Assembly: GCA_018340805.1 (NCBI GenBank)
Contig: JACMZG010001870.1
Span: 51,390,021-51,454,020, forward strand
Direction of reading: 5' to 3'
DNA length: 64,000 nucleotides
Source: Microvelia longipes
Lineage: Eukaryota; Arthropoda; Insecta; Hemiptera; Veliidae
Made by a program: the position numbers and the translations under genes. The notes beneath the pieces are model-generated. The model did not search any database and had not been told where the DNA came from. It was given only the letters and a program-made list of their open reading frames with translations. Below, one piece after another: positions 37,221 through 48,379 of this stretch; position 1 is the stretch's first letter; every line of letters begins with the position of its first letter.

Positions 37221-38120
37221 TTAAGGTCAATCAAACAACAATCAAGTAAAACTTTTTTTTACTGATATCAGAACGGCTTAACCTAAAACATTTTTGATCC
37301 AGGTTTGTATGATAATTTTGAGCTTTGCAGGCTTAAAAATAATTCGCAATAACACGCAATACAATGAAAACTGGTATAACTAAAAATGAGTTTTAAACAT
37401 TTGTTAGTTTTGTTAGTCTTGCCCTTGAGATTAGAAAGGAACCAATCAACTAAACAACCCAAGTGACGTAATAGCTTTTTGCTGCGAATTTTACTCTTTT
37501 AATTTTTTTTAATTTGTTATCAAATTTGTACAATTAATATTTTCATTTTATTTTCTCTGAAATACATTTTTTCTTACCCCGATAAATCTAACAAAACAAA
37601 AACATCATAGGTTAATAATGCATCTTCCTCATTGTTGCTTCTATGATTAATAAATAGCGATCTCATAACTATGTTATAACTTATCTGGGAATGGAATAGA
37701 TATGATGGAGACAAAAAGTTTTCAAGCTAGAGGCTGACTATTTAAAGACTTTACACCATTGTGCGCATATAAACACATTTTATCTACATTTCAGTTTAAA
37801 ATTATTCAATTTTTCTGCAACAAGTAAACTTGATGAGATTATAGTGATGAGAGTTCAGATACCTTGAATCATTTTTAATCACTGCTTGAATCTCATTTTT
37901 CCATTTTCAGAAATAGTTAAAGCTTTTAAAATGTGTTGAAATAGTTATTAAGGTTACATTGTGAAATAACAAAGATAATCTTTAGCATACCTGAAGGCTT
38001 ATTCTGAACAGTCATTATTCTGAATAGTCATTATTCAGTTTGAACCTTTCGATGTGACCATCATACTCATTCTTAAAACTAATTAAAAACTTACTCTGTG
38101 TGACTATGTTGTTATTGTAG
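37221..38120. other. End of intron 5, nothing recognised
   Basis: No feature supported. Confidence 0.5.
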
Positions 38121-38251
38121 ATCCCTCACCGGACTGGATCGTAGGCGTGTCAGCGTTCGAACTCTGTCAAACCAACTGCACCTGGTTAGAGAGCAAAATG
38201 ATCAATCTATACCCATGGGATGCTGGCACAGACAGTGGCATCACCTACACC
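38121..38251 (+). CDS. Spon1: F-spondin exon 6: Spondin_N domain
   Basis: Acceptor TTATTGTAG, donor GTAAGT, start phase 1, end phase 0. Reads PSPDWIVGVSAFELCQTNC, TWLESKMINLYPWDAGTDSG, then ITYT, which is the best conserved stretch of Spondin_N (PSPDW-x-VG(V/L)S and PWDAGTDSG). The ~5.9-kb intron before it holds a 3.85-kb composite transposable element. Confidence 0.96.
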
Positions 38252-38723
38252 GTAAGTTCTCACCAACCTTGTATTATGACTTGGTTCACGCGGTGCAACC
38301 AATAGTTGTGTGCAAATAGTGTTGTGTGACTGTAACGCGTCGAAAAGGTTGTAACTGAAGCCAGAGGTTCTCATGATCAAGAACCTCTTCCTTTGCAATC
38401 TGTTATTAGCGCATATCAATTACAATATAAAGAGTTCTTTGTTCGACGTTTATGTATCTTAATCGTATTATGTAAAAGAAAATTTGAGTTGACTTTATAA
38501 AGAGTTCAATGATTGTTGGGGGTTGGAGTGAGTACAAAAATGTACAGGTCAGGAATGTGGACTTATTCGCTCTAAAAACTTCTAAATATCTTAGTTCCCT
38601 GATGCCTTGACAAAATTTAATTTTAGTTAGTTTTCCCCTTGAATCTTACATTGAAGACTCCAAACATTTTTGCAATCGCTCAAAGAGTCTGTTAATTCTG
38701 ACTAAGCGTTTTCACTGTTGCAG

Positions 38724-38817
38724 TCTCCTGACATGCCAACGGAGCCGAGAGACCACATCAGGAGGATAACATCGAGTTTTCCTAGCGATCCCAGGTCTCC
38801 TTTCTACGACCCCACTG
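38724..38817 (+). CDS. Spon1: F-spondin exon 7: Spondin_N domain
   Basis: Acceptor CTGTTGCAG, donor GTATTT, phases 0 to 1. Reads SPDMPTEPRDHIRRITSSFP then SDPRSPFYDPTG, matching SP-x-x-PT-x-P-x-x-x-I-x-x-(I/L)-T and SPFYDP of the family. Confidence 0.95.
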
Positions 38818-39061
38818 GTATTTACTTCTTTTAAATCCCTCTTATGTGGATTGTCATTGAAGATGTAGCTGATGATATCAACGAAATGGAAGGGTAAAAG
38901 GAGCCATAGAATGGCTACAGACCGTAAAAGCAGTTTTGTATTGTGATAACCCTCGACAGCTTTATTAAATTTATATGATAGCTGATAAGAGATGGTTATA
39001 AATAAGATCCCTTATTTTTCCCTTATAAGTTTTAAAAAATGTATGGCGTTAATTACTTTTC

Positions 39062-39077
39062 TTGATGACGTCATCAA
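39062..39077. promoter_or_regulatory. 16-bp perfect palindrome centred on TGACGTCA
   Basis: TTGATGACGTCATCAA in intron 7. TGACGTCA is the CREB/ATF consensus; outside the repeat families this is a single-copy instance. Function is inferred only from the motif. Confidence 0.35.
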
Positions 39078-39260
39078 ACTTGTGTCGAAACCAGTGTTGA
39101 CCTTTAAAGTTTTATAATTAAAACCAATGGGGAGCAACCATCTTGTTACCGTCAACCGTTACTTATTATAAACAACTTAGTATCATCTGAGTTGCTATAA
39201 ACGCAAAGATAAGGCTTCCTTTCACCAGGTGTGATTTTTATCCTTATTTGACTAAAAATA

Positions 39261-39420
39261 CTGAGGACCGGTAGCTTAGTAAAGCCATCGCTTTACGACC
39301 AGGAGGTCTATAGGGTTGAAGTCTAGCAGAGAGAAGACTGTATACAAGGTTAACTAGTCAAGTACTTTCCCGTATCTGACTAGTTACAGAAAATTAATAG
39401 AGGGTAGAATACTGAGAGCT
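39261..39420 (+). repeat. tRNA-like SINE fragment
   Basis: GACCGGTAGCTTAGTAAAGC followed by GACCAGGAGGTCTATAGGGT has tRNA-like A-box and anticodon-arm character but no closing stem. Confidence 0.35.
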
Positions 39421-39519
39421 TCTCTCAATGCAGTGTATGCAGTACTCTAGAGAATTAGTAGATTGGTATTCGAAGGAGTGGAAACGCTGAAATAACCTCG
39501 GGTTCAAACTTAATTAATA

Positions 39520-39708
39520 GATATATGTTGGTATAGGTAGAGTATTATATGTTGGTATAGGTGAAGTATTATATGTTGGTATAGGTAAAGTATTTTGTTG
39601 GCATAGGTGAAGTATTATATGTTGGTATAGGTGAAGTATTATATGTTGGTATAGGTGAAGTATTATATGTTGGTATACGTATATTAATAGATTTTCATGT
39701 TGGTATAG
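39520..39708. repeat. Minisatellite (~24 bp) that duplicates the exon 8 splice acceptor
   Basis: About seven copies of a unit containing TTGGTATAG|GTGAAGTAT, i.e. the intron end plus the first six bases of exon 8. From the copy at 39655 onward the sequence is open in the exon frame: the 24-bp unit reads GEVLYVGI and runs without a stop into GEEMKPL. Choosing an upstream acceptor would add in-frame residues. Confidence 0.85.
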
Positions 39709-39807
39709 GTGAAGAAATGAAACCGCTGGCGAGGCTGTATTTGACCAGACAAAGACTGTATGAGAAGAGCTGTGCTGAATCTAATTTAGAGTATCAAAAC
39801 AACGAAA
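39709..39807 (+). CDS. Spon1: F-spondin exon 8: Spondin_N end
   Basis: Acceptor TTGGTATAG, donor GTAAGT, start phase 1, end phase 1. Reads GEEMKPLARLYLTRQRLYEK then SCAESNLEYQNNE, equivalent to the ITQVARVVIERIARKGEQC segment that closes Spondin_N. The acceptor and the first six exon bases are repeated tandemly upstream (39520-39708), so the true start could be one of several in-frame alternatives; I chose the last, where the family alignment begins. Confidence 0.9.
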
Positions 39808-40160
39808 GTAAGTTTTTTGCTCTTTACTTAATACGAAGCATTGTTTACTCTTTACTTAATACGAAGCATTGTTTACTCTTTACTTAATACGAAGCATTGC
39901 TTGCTCTTTACTTAATACGAATCATTGTTTACTCTTTTTAATACGAAGCATTGCTTGCTCTACTTAATACGAAGCATTGTTTGCTCTTTACTTAAAACGA
40001 AACATTGTTGCTCTTTAAAACGAAACACATTACGAACATTGTTTGCTCTTTACTAATATGAAACAATGTTTGTTCTTTACTTAGAACGAAACATTGTTTG
40101 CTCTTTAATTAATACGAAACATTGTTTGCTCTTTACCTAATACGAAACATTGTTCGCTAT
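39808..40160. repeat. Minisatellite (~28 bp) directly after the exon 8 donor
   Basis: About twelve imperfect units of the type GCTCTTTACTTAATACGAAG CATTGTTT, beginning a few bases after the GTAAGT donor. Unlike the array upstream of the exon, it does not copy the splice site itself. Confidence 0.85.
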
Positions 40161-40767
40161 TTTATTGTCAAGTCGAAAATAAATTTAAATTGTTAAAATA
40201 TCGTTTGCTATTCAAAGTACTATTTTGCTAAATCGATATTTATGTGTCTATTTAAATTACTTATGCCAAAATTTGACTGGAAGCCGATTCAGCAACAGAG
40301 TTGTATATGAGTCAAATATAACCTATTATATTAAATAAAGTAAAACTTTTCTTCTTTTTAAAAACCAATCGGTAATGGTGTGAAACTTGGTTTGTTTTTG
40401 GTAAAGTCTGGCTAATTAGACTTAATTTGAATAGTGAAAATGCATGTATCAGTGAGATTTCCAACATATAAGAGTCTGACAGTTTTAAACAATTGATTCT
40501 AGAGTACTTTTTATTGATTAGAATTATAGAATGTCTAGCCTATGACAGGAAGCTAAACATGCCGAAGGTCGGTTTTGTGGTTCTTCTTAGTGTTGACTGC
40601 ATGTTTTCTATTCTATTCTTCTATAGGACATCGCACAGGCTCGGTACCACCGGCTTAACGTCCATTACGAAAGGGGGACTCATGTAAAGATTCATCTCCA
40701 TTACTTACATTGTTCGTATAAAAATTCAGAGGTCCACGAAAAAAATGTAATGGCGAAACTGCATGTA

Positions 40768-41425
40768 TACAGGGTGGTGCATTTTAAATACATCATTCTG
40801 ATTACACAGCTCCGTAAGCAGCTATAGCAAAGAAATTGGTATCTACCCCAATAGATCGACCAGTGGGAGTTTAAATACCTATTCTTTAATAATCGTCTGG
40901 CATATATGGTATTCCAATTATAAAAATGTTTTTTCTTCTACAGTAACCTTAAAAAAATTAAATTGGAGCATACCATTGTATGGAATAATTTCTGGAACTG
41001 TGTTAAATCTTGGAAAATTCGATTCTACTATCGGTGAATTTCGGTAATTTTTCCCATACAATGTATTAGAAGTGATGAATTCTGGTGTACCAGCAAGCTT
41101 ATTTTTAAGTATAACTGAGTAATAGTCATTATGTATGCCAAACGATAACTCGTGGCAAGATAACAGGAATTCAATGACGACATTGACATCACCTTGTATG
41201 GGATATGACACGGTTTTTGAAATAATGCTATAAAAGTATGTTCTACTTTAACTTTTCAAAGACACCGAAAAAACACATTTTGGTAATAGGATTACCAAAC
41301 AAATGATTGGGCCTTTAAACTTCCAGAGGTAAACTTAGTGGGAGTAGATACTAATTTTATGGCAATAGCTCCCACACAAAGCTGAGTTAATCAAGGTTGG
41401 TGTATTTGATATGTACCACCCTGTA
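40768..41425. mobile_element. ~658-bp element with CAGGGTGGT inverted ends
   Basis: Ends TACAGGGTGGTGCATTT and ACCACCCTGTA, flanked by TA, as in Tc1/mariner-like MITEs. It includes a 97-codon ORF on the minus strand (40918-41211) without a recognised domain. A fragment of the right end is repeated at 34895-35095. Confidence 0.65.
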
Positions 41426-41744
41426 TGTGTGCTTCTTAATATGGTTTAAATAAGTGACCCTCAACTTCTTTCCTTCTATAATAAGTCAATACGGATAGAA
41501 AAGTCAAATTGATGATGGGTTACATTTAATCATTTTGGCTTTACAACCATCCGGCCAGGGTTCAAATATCGGCCACAGCCAGGACGGTATCTTTCAAGTG
41601 CCTTAGCAGCACATAATTTGTGCGACAATACGAGCACGTAATAGTATTCTAGAACTATAATCAAGGTATTGCCATTGTTATTTCATTTAATTTGTATGAG
41701 GCTGTAGTTTCCTCCTTATTTATGGTTCTAGAAGGCTATTAAAT

Positions 41745-41985
41745 GCTTATAGTATCGTACATATTATGTGCTCATATTATGTGCTCATATTATCGTACAT
41801 ATTATGTGCTCACATCATCGTACATATTATGTGCTCATATTATCGTACATATTATGTGCTTATATTATCATAAATATTGTGTGCTCATATTATCGTGCAT
41901 ATTATGTGCTTATAGTATCGTACATATTATGTGCTTATATTATCATACATATTTTTTGCTCATATTATCGTACATATTATGTGCT
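41745..41985. repeat. Minisatellite, ~25-bp unit
   Basis: Ten units of ATCGTACATATTATGTGCTC ATATT upstream of exon 9; open in two frames, which is not coding. Confidence 0.9.
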
Positions 41986-42168
41986 AAAGCACATGGAAAG
42001 ATACAGTTCTGGCCGTAGCCGGGATTCAAACTCGGGCCGGATCGTTGTTAAGTCAAAAGAATTGAAAACACTAGTTTATACTTATTTGGCAGGCATTATT
42101 AAGCCTTATCTGTATTAATAACTTTCAAACGCAGAACAACTATTAAAATGTTCGACTTTGTTATTCAG

Positions 42169-42331
42169 TCTGTGAAGTTGGTCCTTGGTCAGAATGGTCT
42201 CCGTGTTCAGCTACGTGTGGTGTCGGTAAAAGAACCAAACAGAGGTTCTACAAAAACGAGGACAGGGCTGAGATGAACGGCTGCAACAAGGAACTGACGA
42301 GGAGGGAAGTCTGCTATGGCCCCAGATGCAA
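42169..42331 (+). CDS. Spon1: F-spondin exon 9: TSR1
   Basis: Acceptor TTATTCAG, donor GTGAGT, start phase 1, end phase 2. A whole thrombospondin type 1 repeat: CEVGPWSEWSPCSATCGVGK with the WxxWxxC tryptophan ladder and CSxTCG, then GCNKELTRREVCYGPRCK with the closing cysteines. WxxW is the usual site of C-mannosylation and CSATCG of O-fucosylation in this domain family. Confidence 0.96.
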
Positions 42332-42942
42332 GTGAGTTATTTAGACACAGATTCACTCTTTATTTATAAGCACATTTGTTTGAATCAATTTCAATTAGAG
42401 AAATATATTTGTACCGCTAAATTGATGCCGTACATATCGTGACGTCAGCATTTTTTATACTTGGTTTTAACTAGGGGGGGGGGGGGGTAACTTAAATGAG
42501 GAAAAGTAAAAATGTTTTGTTTTTAATGTGGTACCCCTATATATCTTAAGGTCACCAGTGTACTGGCCATAGAGAAGAGATTAAAAAAGTACAGGCTTTC
42601 GTGTTATAGTGAATTCATTGTGTTACGATGCTATGCTCCTATATTAGTATTATTCAAAGTGAAAACACCATCACCTTTTGTCAATCGCATGTTTCTCTAC
42701 AGCCTTCATGATTTAACGGCGTAATCTGATTTGTATTAATGACAGTTGATAAGTGTACTTGTGAAATCTCTAGCTGCTGTTGATCATATGTCCAGCAAGA
42801 GCTTTCATGATGCAACGGCGTAACTTGAAATTTATTATATCTTTTGAAAAAACACGTAAACGCGAACGCCTTTTGGAATATTCCGCTGATAAGGTGGGAT
42901 TTTACTGCATCGCTTAAGTTTTGGGCATTTCATTGTTGACAG

Positions 42943-43074
42943 AGATCTGATAGAGAATAATATGAGTTACACTCCTACTGATAATGATAACAGTAATGAT
43001 GTGCTGTGCGAGACAACTGGATGGAGCCCCTGGTCGGGTTGCTCCGTATCTTGTGGCAAGGGAGAAAAGCACAG
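42943..43074 (+). CDS. Spon1: F-spondin exon 10: linker and TSR2 start
   Basis: Acceptor GTTGACAG, donor GTATGC, phases 2 to 2. A hydrophilic Asn/Asp-rich linker (about 25 residues) leads into CETTGWSPWSGCSVSCGKGE and KHR, the first half of TSR2. Confidence 0.94.
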
Positions 43075-43222
43075 GTATGCCTCATTTGTACTCAAACCTT
43101 TATTAGCTCATACTCAACTCAGCATTCCCATAAATTATCTGTAAATTTGTTATAAAGGGTTGTGTGGAAGATCCGAGGGGTCTATTAGGCCTTGTAAGTT
43201 TATCTTTCAATACATCTTACAG

Positions 43223-43268
43223 ACAGTATCCAGAAGCGTGTTCTTTGGATGAGCAGCATGGAGACAAG
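43223..43268 (+). CDS. Spon1: F-spondin exon 11: TSR2 middle (46-nt micro-exon)
   Basis: Acceptor CATCTTACAG, donor GTCAGC, phases 2 to 0. Reads QYPEACSLDEQHGDK after a split Arg codon, the loop following CGKG in TSR2. It is short, but its frame and both splice sites fit exons 10 and 12. Confidence 0.82.
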
Positions 43269-43884
43269 GTCAGCTCATATAATCTCTTATAAATATAATC
43301 CATTTATATGAATAAGAGAGTATGGTAGAGAGACATGGAGTAGACTCGAAGAAATGGCAGGTGACGAGTGCAACCCTTTCTTAGAGTAGCGTCTGAGAGT
43401 GCTGGGACACTTCCCGTGGCTTGTAACAGGGGACGATGTGTGCTGTTACACATCGAACCTTAGGGAATCCTTTGTCATCTATAGGCTTTATAGCTCTTTG
43501 TCTTTAGGAAAGTTTGTGGCTGGTAAGATCCAGGGTCTCTCCTTCCTACTCATCCCTCTTCTGTGAAGGAAAAATACTTCAAATTTTTAGGGCCAACACA
43601 ATAGTTTTTCTATACACCTATTTTCAGTAGTAGATGAGGATAATTAATAAAGAAATTTCAAACAGTATAGAATTAATTTTCTCGAGTCTTCTTTTGTGAA
43701 AGGAGTAATTTAAAAATACATAATCAACAGGTGAATCATTACAATTTAATAATAATAATGCTACTCCGCCCCTTCATGTTGGTAAATAAAAACTGATACA
43801 TGCATATGGTGCCACATGTGTAGCGAATTATAATGCTCAGTTTCGTGTAATAAATGTAATGCTTGTTGATATGATTAGATTCAG

Positions 43885-44002
43885 AAGTTTAAAGAACAAC
43901 CAAAACTGGAAGCACTGCATGAACACTATGGGGAGTCAGCTGGTGCTGAGACAGGATGCTGAGTGTTTTGGTGTTGACGGTGACGTCTGTCCTTCCATGG
44001 GG
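43885..44002 (+). CDS. Spon1: F-spondin exon 12: TSR2 end, contains a +1 frameshift
   Basis: Acceptor GATTCAG, donor GTAAGT. From the incoming phase it reads KFKEQPKLEALHEHYG, then meets a stop; the cysteine-bearing end GSQLVLRQDAECFGVDGDVC lies one base on. The switch falls in the run GGGG at 43930-43933. With three Gs the exon reads through HYGSQLVLRQDAEC and leaves in phase 0 as exon 13 needs. The exon is 118 nt where 117 is required. A homopolymer sequencing error is the simplest reading; a genuine lesion is possible. Confidence 0.8.
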
Positions 44003-45434
44003 GTAAGTACAGACTCTTTACTAGTCTCATCAATTACGACTTTAAATGTATTGTTAAATACATCATTTTAAACTGTTTTACATAAATCGGTTATGGTCCG
44101 GCATTGAGGTCATTGAAAAGAAAAATTGATAATTTTCAATGTTAACCGCATACACCGATTCCTGCACTGCGTCACACGTCATTATATCATTACCATAGAT
44201 AAGAGGGAGTGATCATTATTTCCGGATGCGTTTGATTTGTCTCATCGAATTGAATCACCTCATAAACATCTAACACCTTGGGGGTTGTCTCGCTAATTAT
44301 GAGCTGTCTCTATAACAAAGGACAGTTAAAGTATTGTAAAAGTAAGTAGTTGGTGGTAGAGACAGTGATCCGACTCCCATAATTTTTCCATATGGATGAG
44401 ATGGACCAACTTTGAATCAAGGGGTAATCTAATTCAACTATAATATAACACACGACTAAAGTCAGTTGACAGTGCGCCAAAAAATGTGGGAGGGAAACAA
44501 TTCTATTGGTTTAGATCGATGGCGCCTCTTCCTCCTCCACTTCATGCCAACCTCGGTACAAAAAAATAACTTTTTCGTAAATAAAATCATAAAAAGGCAA
44601 CACTGGTTAAAAACATTTGTAACCTCGCTACGCTTTTATTTTCCTCATTGTGCATTTTGATATGTTTGAGTTCGTTTCATTTCATTTCAATCTGTTCAAT
44701 TCATCCAATTATTGCGGAGTTGTAATATGATCTGAGTGCCTATATTTGACTCATGGACATTGACGTATTCTTCAACCATTTCTTGCTCTTTGAGTAACGT
44801 TTTAGTCTTCTAAAACGTGGACAAATTAGCCACTAATAATCACCTGATAAAATCGGTTAAATTATTAAATAAATTGAATAAAATGTAAAGTTATTTGCTA
44901 TCATAAGGGATCAGTGGGAGTTTAAAGACGACGAAGACCGCGTAAAGCGCTTCCGCTAGTTAGAAGTATGACTAAAAAGTATAAAATAGAATGTAGGAAA
45001 AAAGCGGGAGATTAAGCCACACCTACTCAGTTGAAAAGCAGGTCTGCCGTGGCGCTAGCGTCGATCTGAATGCAAATTTTCCCACCATTGAGTCGAAAGT
45101 CTTACTGTTCAAATATCTATAGTCTCTGACTACGACACGGCTAAGATCAGTTGACAGCGCGGGAAAATAATGCGAGGAAACCTATGAGGTCATTCCTGGA
45201 TGTTAAATCACACCCTTATTTGAAACCAGGCAAACCTTATTGGTTCCCCGCTGTTAACTAATTTAAGTCGTGTGTTGTATTATGGATCCCATGGGAATCG
45301 TTCCGGTGTCACAGGCTTCATGGAACCTGTATTTAAATTTGGAATTTAAATTATAATTATAATTTAAGCGCGTTAGCTTTCTTATTTTTAAAATGATTTA
45401 TAAAGATAACATACGTTTTGTTATTTTGAGGCAG
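44003..45434. other. Intron 12, nothing firmly recognised
   Basis: GTCAGTTGACAG-type words recur near 44461 and 45148 but without clear boundaries. Confidence 0.4.
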
Positions 45435-45532
45435 CAGTCAGCAGAAGTAGCTGAGGCACTAAGGAGTCAGTGTGAGGTCGGAACATGGAGTGAGTGGAGT
45501 CCCTGTTCTGTCACCTGCGGCAACGGAACCAG
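45435..45532 (+). CDS. Spon1: F-spondin exon 13: TSR3 start
   Basis: Donor GTCAGC, phases 0 to 2. Reads QSAEVAEALRSQCEVGTWSE then WSPCSVTCGNGTR, a TSR opening. The acceptor is ambiguous by one codon because of GCAGCAG (exon could start at 45435 or 45438), a NAGNAG-type tandem acceptor. Confidence 0.92.
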
Positions 45533-45599
45533 GTCAGCACCGTCATTCTAACTCAGTCCAGTTAAGGCAGAATAACCAATTTTCACTAAGCAGCTCACG

Positions 45600-45870
45600 C
45601 ACTGTTATGTGAAAATCTGATACGCGTGATATGTCGCGCGTTTCATATTACGTGTGATATGTCGCGCATTTCATGATACGTGTGATATGTCGCGCGTTTC
45701 ATAATTCGTGTGCTATGTCGCTAGTTTCATGATACGTGTTAATTGTCGCGCCTTTTATGATACGTGTGACATGATGCGCGTTTTATGATACGTGTGATAT
45801 GTCGCGCGTTTCATGATATATGTGATATGTCGCGCGTTTCATGATACGTGTGATATGTCGCACGTTTCAT
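45600..45870. repeat. Minisatellite (~28 bp) in intron after exon 13
   Basis: About nine units of the form GTGATATGTCGCGCGTTTCA TGATAC, starting about 70 bp after the exon. Unusually CpG-rich (CGCGCG) for this AT-rich region. Confidence 0.9.
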
Positions 45871-46014
45871 AATAATTGAATAATAATAAAAAATTGATAA
45901 TAATAAAAAAATATTTTTATCAATAATATTATAGTGAAATAGAATTAAATGCTATTCAACTAAAACAATATCAAATCAAATATGTTTTAAGTAAGTCATA
46001 AATGTAAAATTTAC

Positions 46015-46593
46015 TTTTTTTGAGGTAGTACGTAATTGAGCACTTTATTGGACCGTTTTTAGGATGAAAGCCAATCATTATTGTTATAGAAGGTTATTTA
46101 GTACTTTTCACCCGAGGACAATAATGAATGTAAAAAACTCTAGGACGTAAAAGTAATTCATATTGCCGCTATTACTGTAATGTAGCGTGTTCAAAAAAAA
46201 TTTGTGTAAAACCTTCATGAGGTTTATTTAAAAACGTTCATTTTGTTTCTGTTTTTGTTCGGAGACTAATTTTTTTCGTTTTTAAAAGGTGTTCTAATTG
46301 TCAATTTTGTGTGTTTATTTGTAAAGCTTTTACATTTTTTGAGTAAAGTGTTGAAGCTATGTATGAATTCAATGACGACGAAATATGGAGTTAATTGGAT
46401 TTGTTTTTTTTTTTCAATTAAGTAATAGCGCAGTTTATTTAATGAGTGCTACCTCAAAAAAAATAGTGTATGCCATCCGGCTGAGAATGTCTTTATGTCT
46501 TGGCAATTTTTCCCGACTCGCTTCGCTCGTCGGTAAATCTAATTGCCGTGACATAAAGACACACTTCTCAGCCTTATGGCATAAATAACTATT
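46015..46593 (-). mobile_element. ~585-bp hairpin element, copy 2 (inverted)
   Basis: Inverted near-copy of 27991-28580, with the same hairpin around GACTCGCTTCGCTCGTC (about 46512). The 67-residue open stretch is the element. Confidence 0.85.
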
Positions 46594-46779
46594 TTTTCAA
46601 TCACCTATCCACCCTGAAAACGACTATGTAAGTTTTAGAATCCCTAGATCAAAGTGGCATGAAATAATTAGAAAAGAAGGGTAATAGCATGCATAGAGTC
46701 TTTTATATGGTAACCTAAATGTAAGGAATATACAAACAAAACGTCTTTTGGCTTACTTGAAACTATTTAATACACAGAC

Positions 46780-46838
46780 ACACAGACACACACACACACA
46801 CACACACAGACACACACACACACACACACACACCACAC

Positions 46839-46874
<36 letters not shown>

Positions 46875-46980
46875 TATATATATTTATTATATATATATAT
46901 ATATTAATATAATTTATATATATATATATATATATAATATATATATATTATATTTATATCATATAATACATATTTAATAC
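46780..46980. repeat. (CA)n then (TA)n tract
   Basis: ACACAGACACACAC runs followed by interrupted TA repeats. Confidence 0.9.
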
Positions 46981-47084
46981 ATATAATGTAATGTAAAAAT
47001 ATAAGCGCTTGAAGAAATATATACATTCTTCAAACGCTTTATTTTTCTTTAAACTGATTGCTAACTTAATGGTTTGCTTTAAAG

Positions 47085-47233
47085 GATTCGGGTGAGAGAG
47101 CTTCGCGACCCCTTAATTCAGGGTCTTAGTAAGGAACAGCTTGAATCTCGTTGTGCTCCTATTCAGACTCAAGAGAAAATACCCTGTAAAGCTCAGATCC
47201 CTACCTGTCAATTATCTCCTCACGAAGCTAAAG
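47085..47233 (+). CDS. Spon1: F-spondin exon 14: TSR3 end
   Basis: Acceptor GCTTTAAAG, donor GTATGC, phases 2 to 1. Reads IRVRELRDPLIQGLSKEQLE, SRCAPIQTQEKIPCKAQIPT, CQLSPHEAK; the cysteines and the R-x-R strand complete TSR3. Confidence 0.94.
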
Positions 47234-47724
47234 GTATGCCACAAAATTACTCTGTCTTATATAATTAAATTATCTTTGCTGATAATTGTCATGTCACCTT
47301 AAAATAATACAATAGGTGCAGACTAGAGATGTGATAGCGTGACTCATGAGAAGTTAGACTTTCTGAGGGTAAGATAATAATATATGACATATATCTCATA
47401 CAATATATACTATTATTATGATATTTATGCTACTAGGCAGGAAAATGGAATATGACTAAACAAAAATAATAAATTAGCCTCAGAGGTGAGAGCTAAAGAG
47501 GACTCAAAAAATTACCGAGGCAGGTAATTAACAATTTGACTGGCAAGGTAAAATACTACGTGACTAATAATTTCTTTCTGTGCTGTGCAGGGTACAATAT
47601 TTTATCTACTGACGCAGGAATCATGCTTCCGACTTCTAAAACCATCAATATAAGTTTGAAAAAACACTGAATAAGAGGAGTAACTTAACTCAAACAATTG
47701 CAAGTCTTTGTTCAACATTAAATT

Positions 47725-48170
47725 TAAACAATCGGGTACGGTGTTTAATTTTTTTGGGGGCAGCACCTACAAAATTTATAAGGGGGCCTGATTAATTTTT
47801 TTTTTACTGACTCGAAATCTGTTTCAGGTCAAAAGAAGTTGTTTGTTGCAATACTTATTTTTATTTTTTGGAGGCAGCAACCCCTAAATTTATCAGGGAG
47901 TCCCACCCAAAAAAATTAGATTAGTATTAAAATAAAATCAACGTCTGGAGATAAAATATTGTATGCACCTTGGGAGTAAAATTCAATTTTCCCCTCGCAA
48001 TTAACTACCTCGGCTTCGCCTCGGGAGTTAATAGGCATAACTCCCTCGGCTTTGGCATAGAAGTTAAACATGTAAATCCCTCGACTTCACCTCGGGAATT
48101 AAATACTTTGGTTCCCTCGGCTAACTACCAACTAACTGCTCAGGGAAATAATTGCATTCTTTACTCCCTT
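47725..48170. repeat. GGGGGCAGC repeat fragment and CTCGGCTTCGCCTCGG tandem
   Basis: First part is an inverted relative of the 34-kb array. Then 48000-48150 repeats CCCTCGGCTTCGCCTCGGGA with variants. Confidence 0.7.
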
Positions 48171-48379
48171 GGTGCATATATATAACTATTTTACTATATA
48201 ATAAGGCACATTAACAAATTAATATTAATTAGGATGTTGTATTAAATTGCATGACTATTTGTGCACGAAGTGGTATCACTAATTACGCTAACCTTTCTTC
48301 TTCTTTTTCAATTTTGATGTCTTTTAACTAAATATGTTAGAAAATACTAACTGTTTTTCATATATACTAACCTTTGCAG

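Noticed and set aside
41743..42118. Two overlapping ORFs rich in YYVLILSYILCA
   Set aside because: A 25-bp minisatellite read as protein.
43859..44071. 70-codon ORF with its own ATG
   Set aside because: It is exon 12 read in one of its two frames plus flanking intron, not a separate gene.
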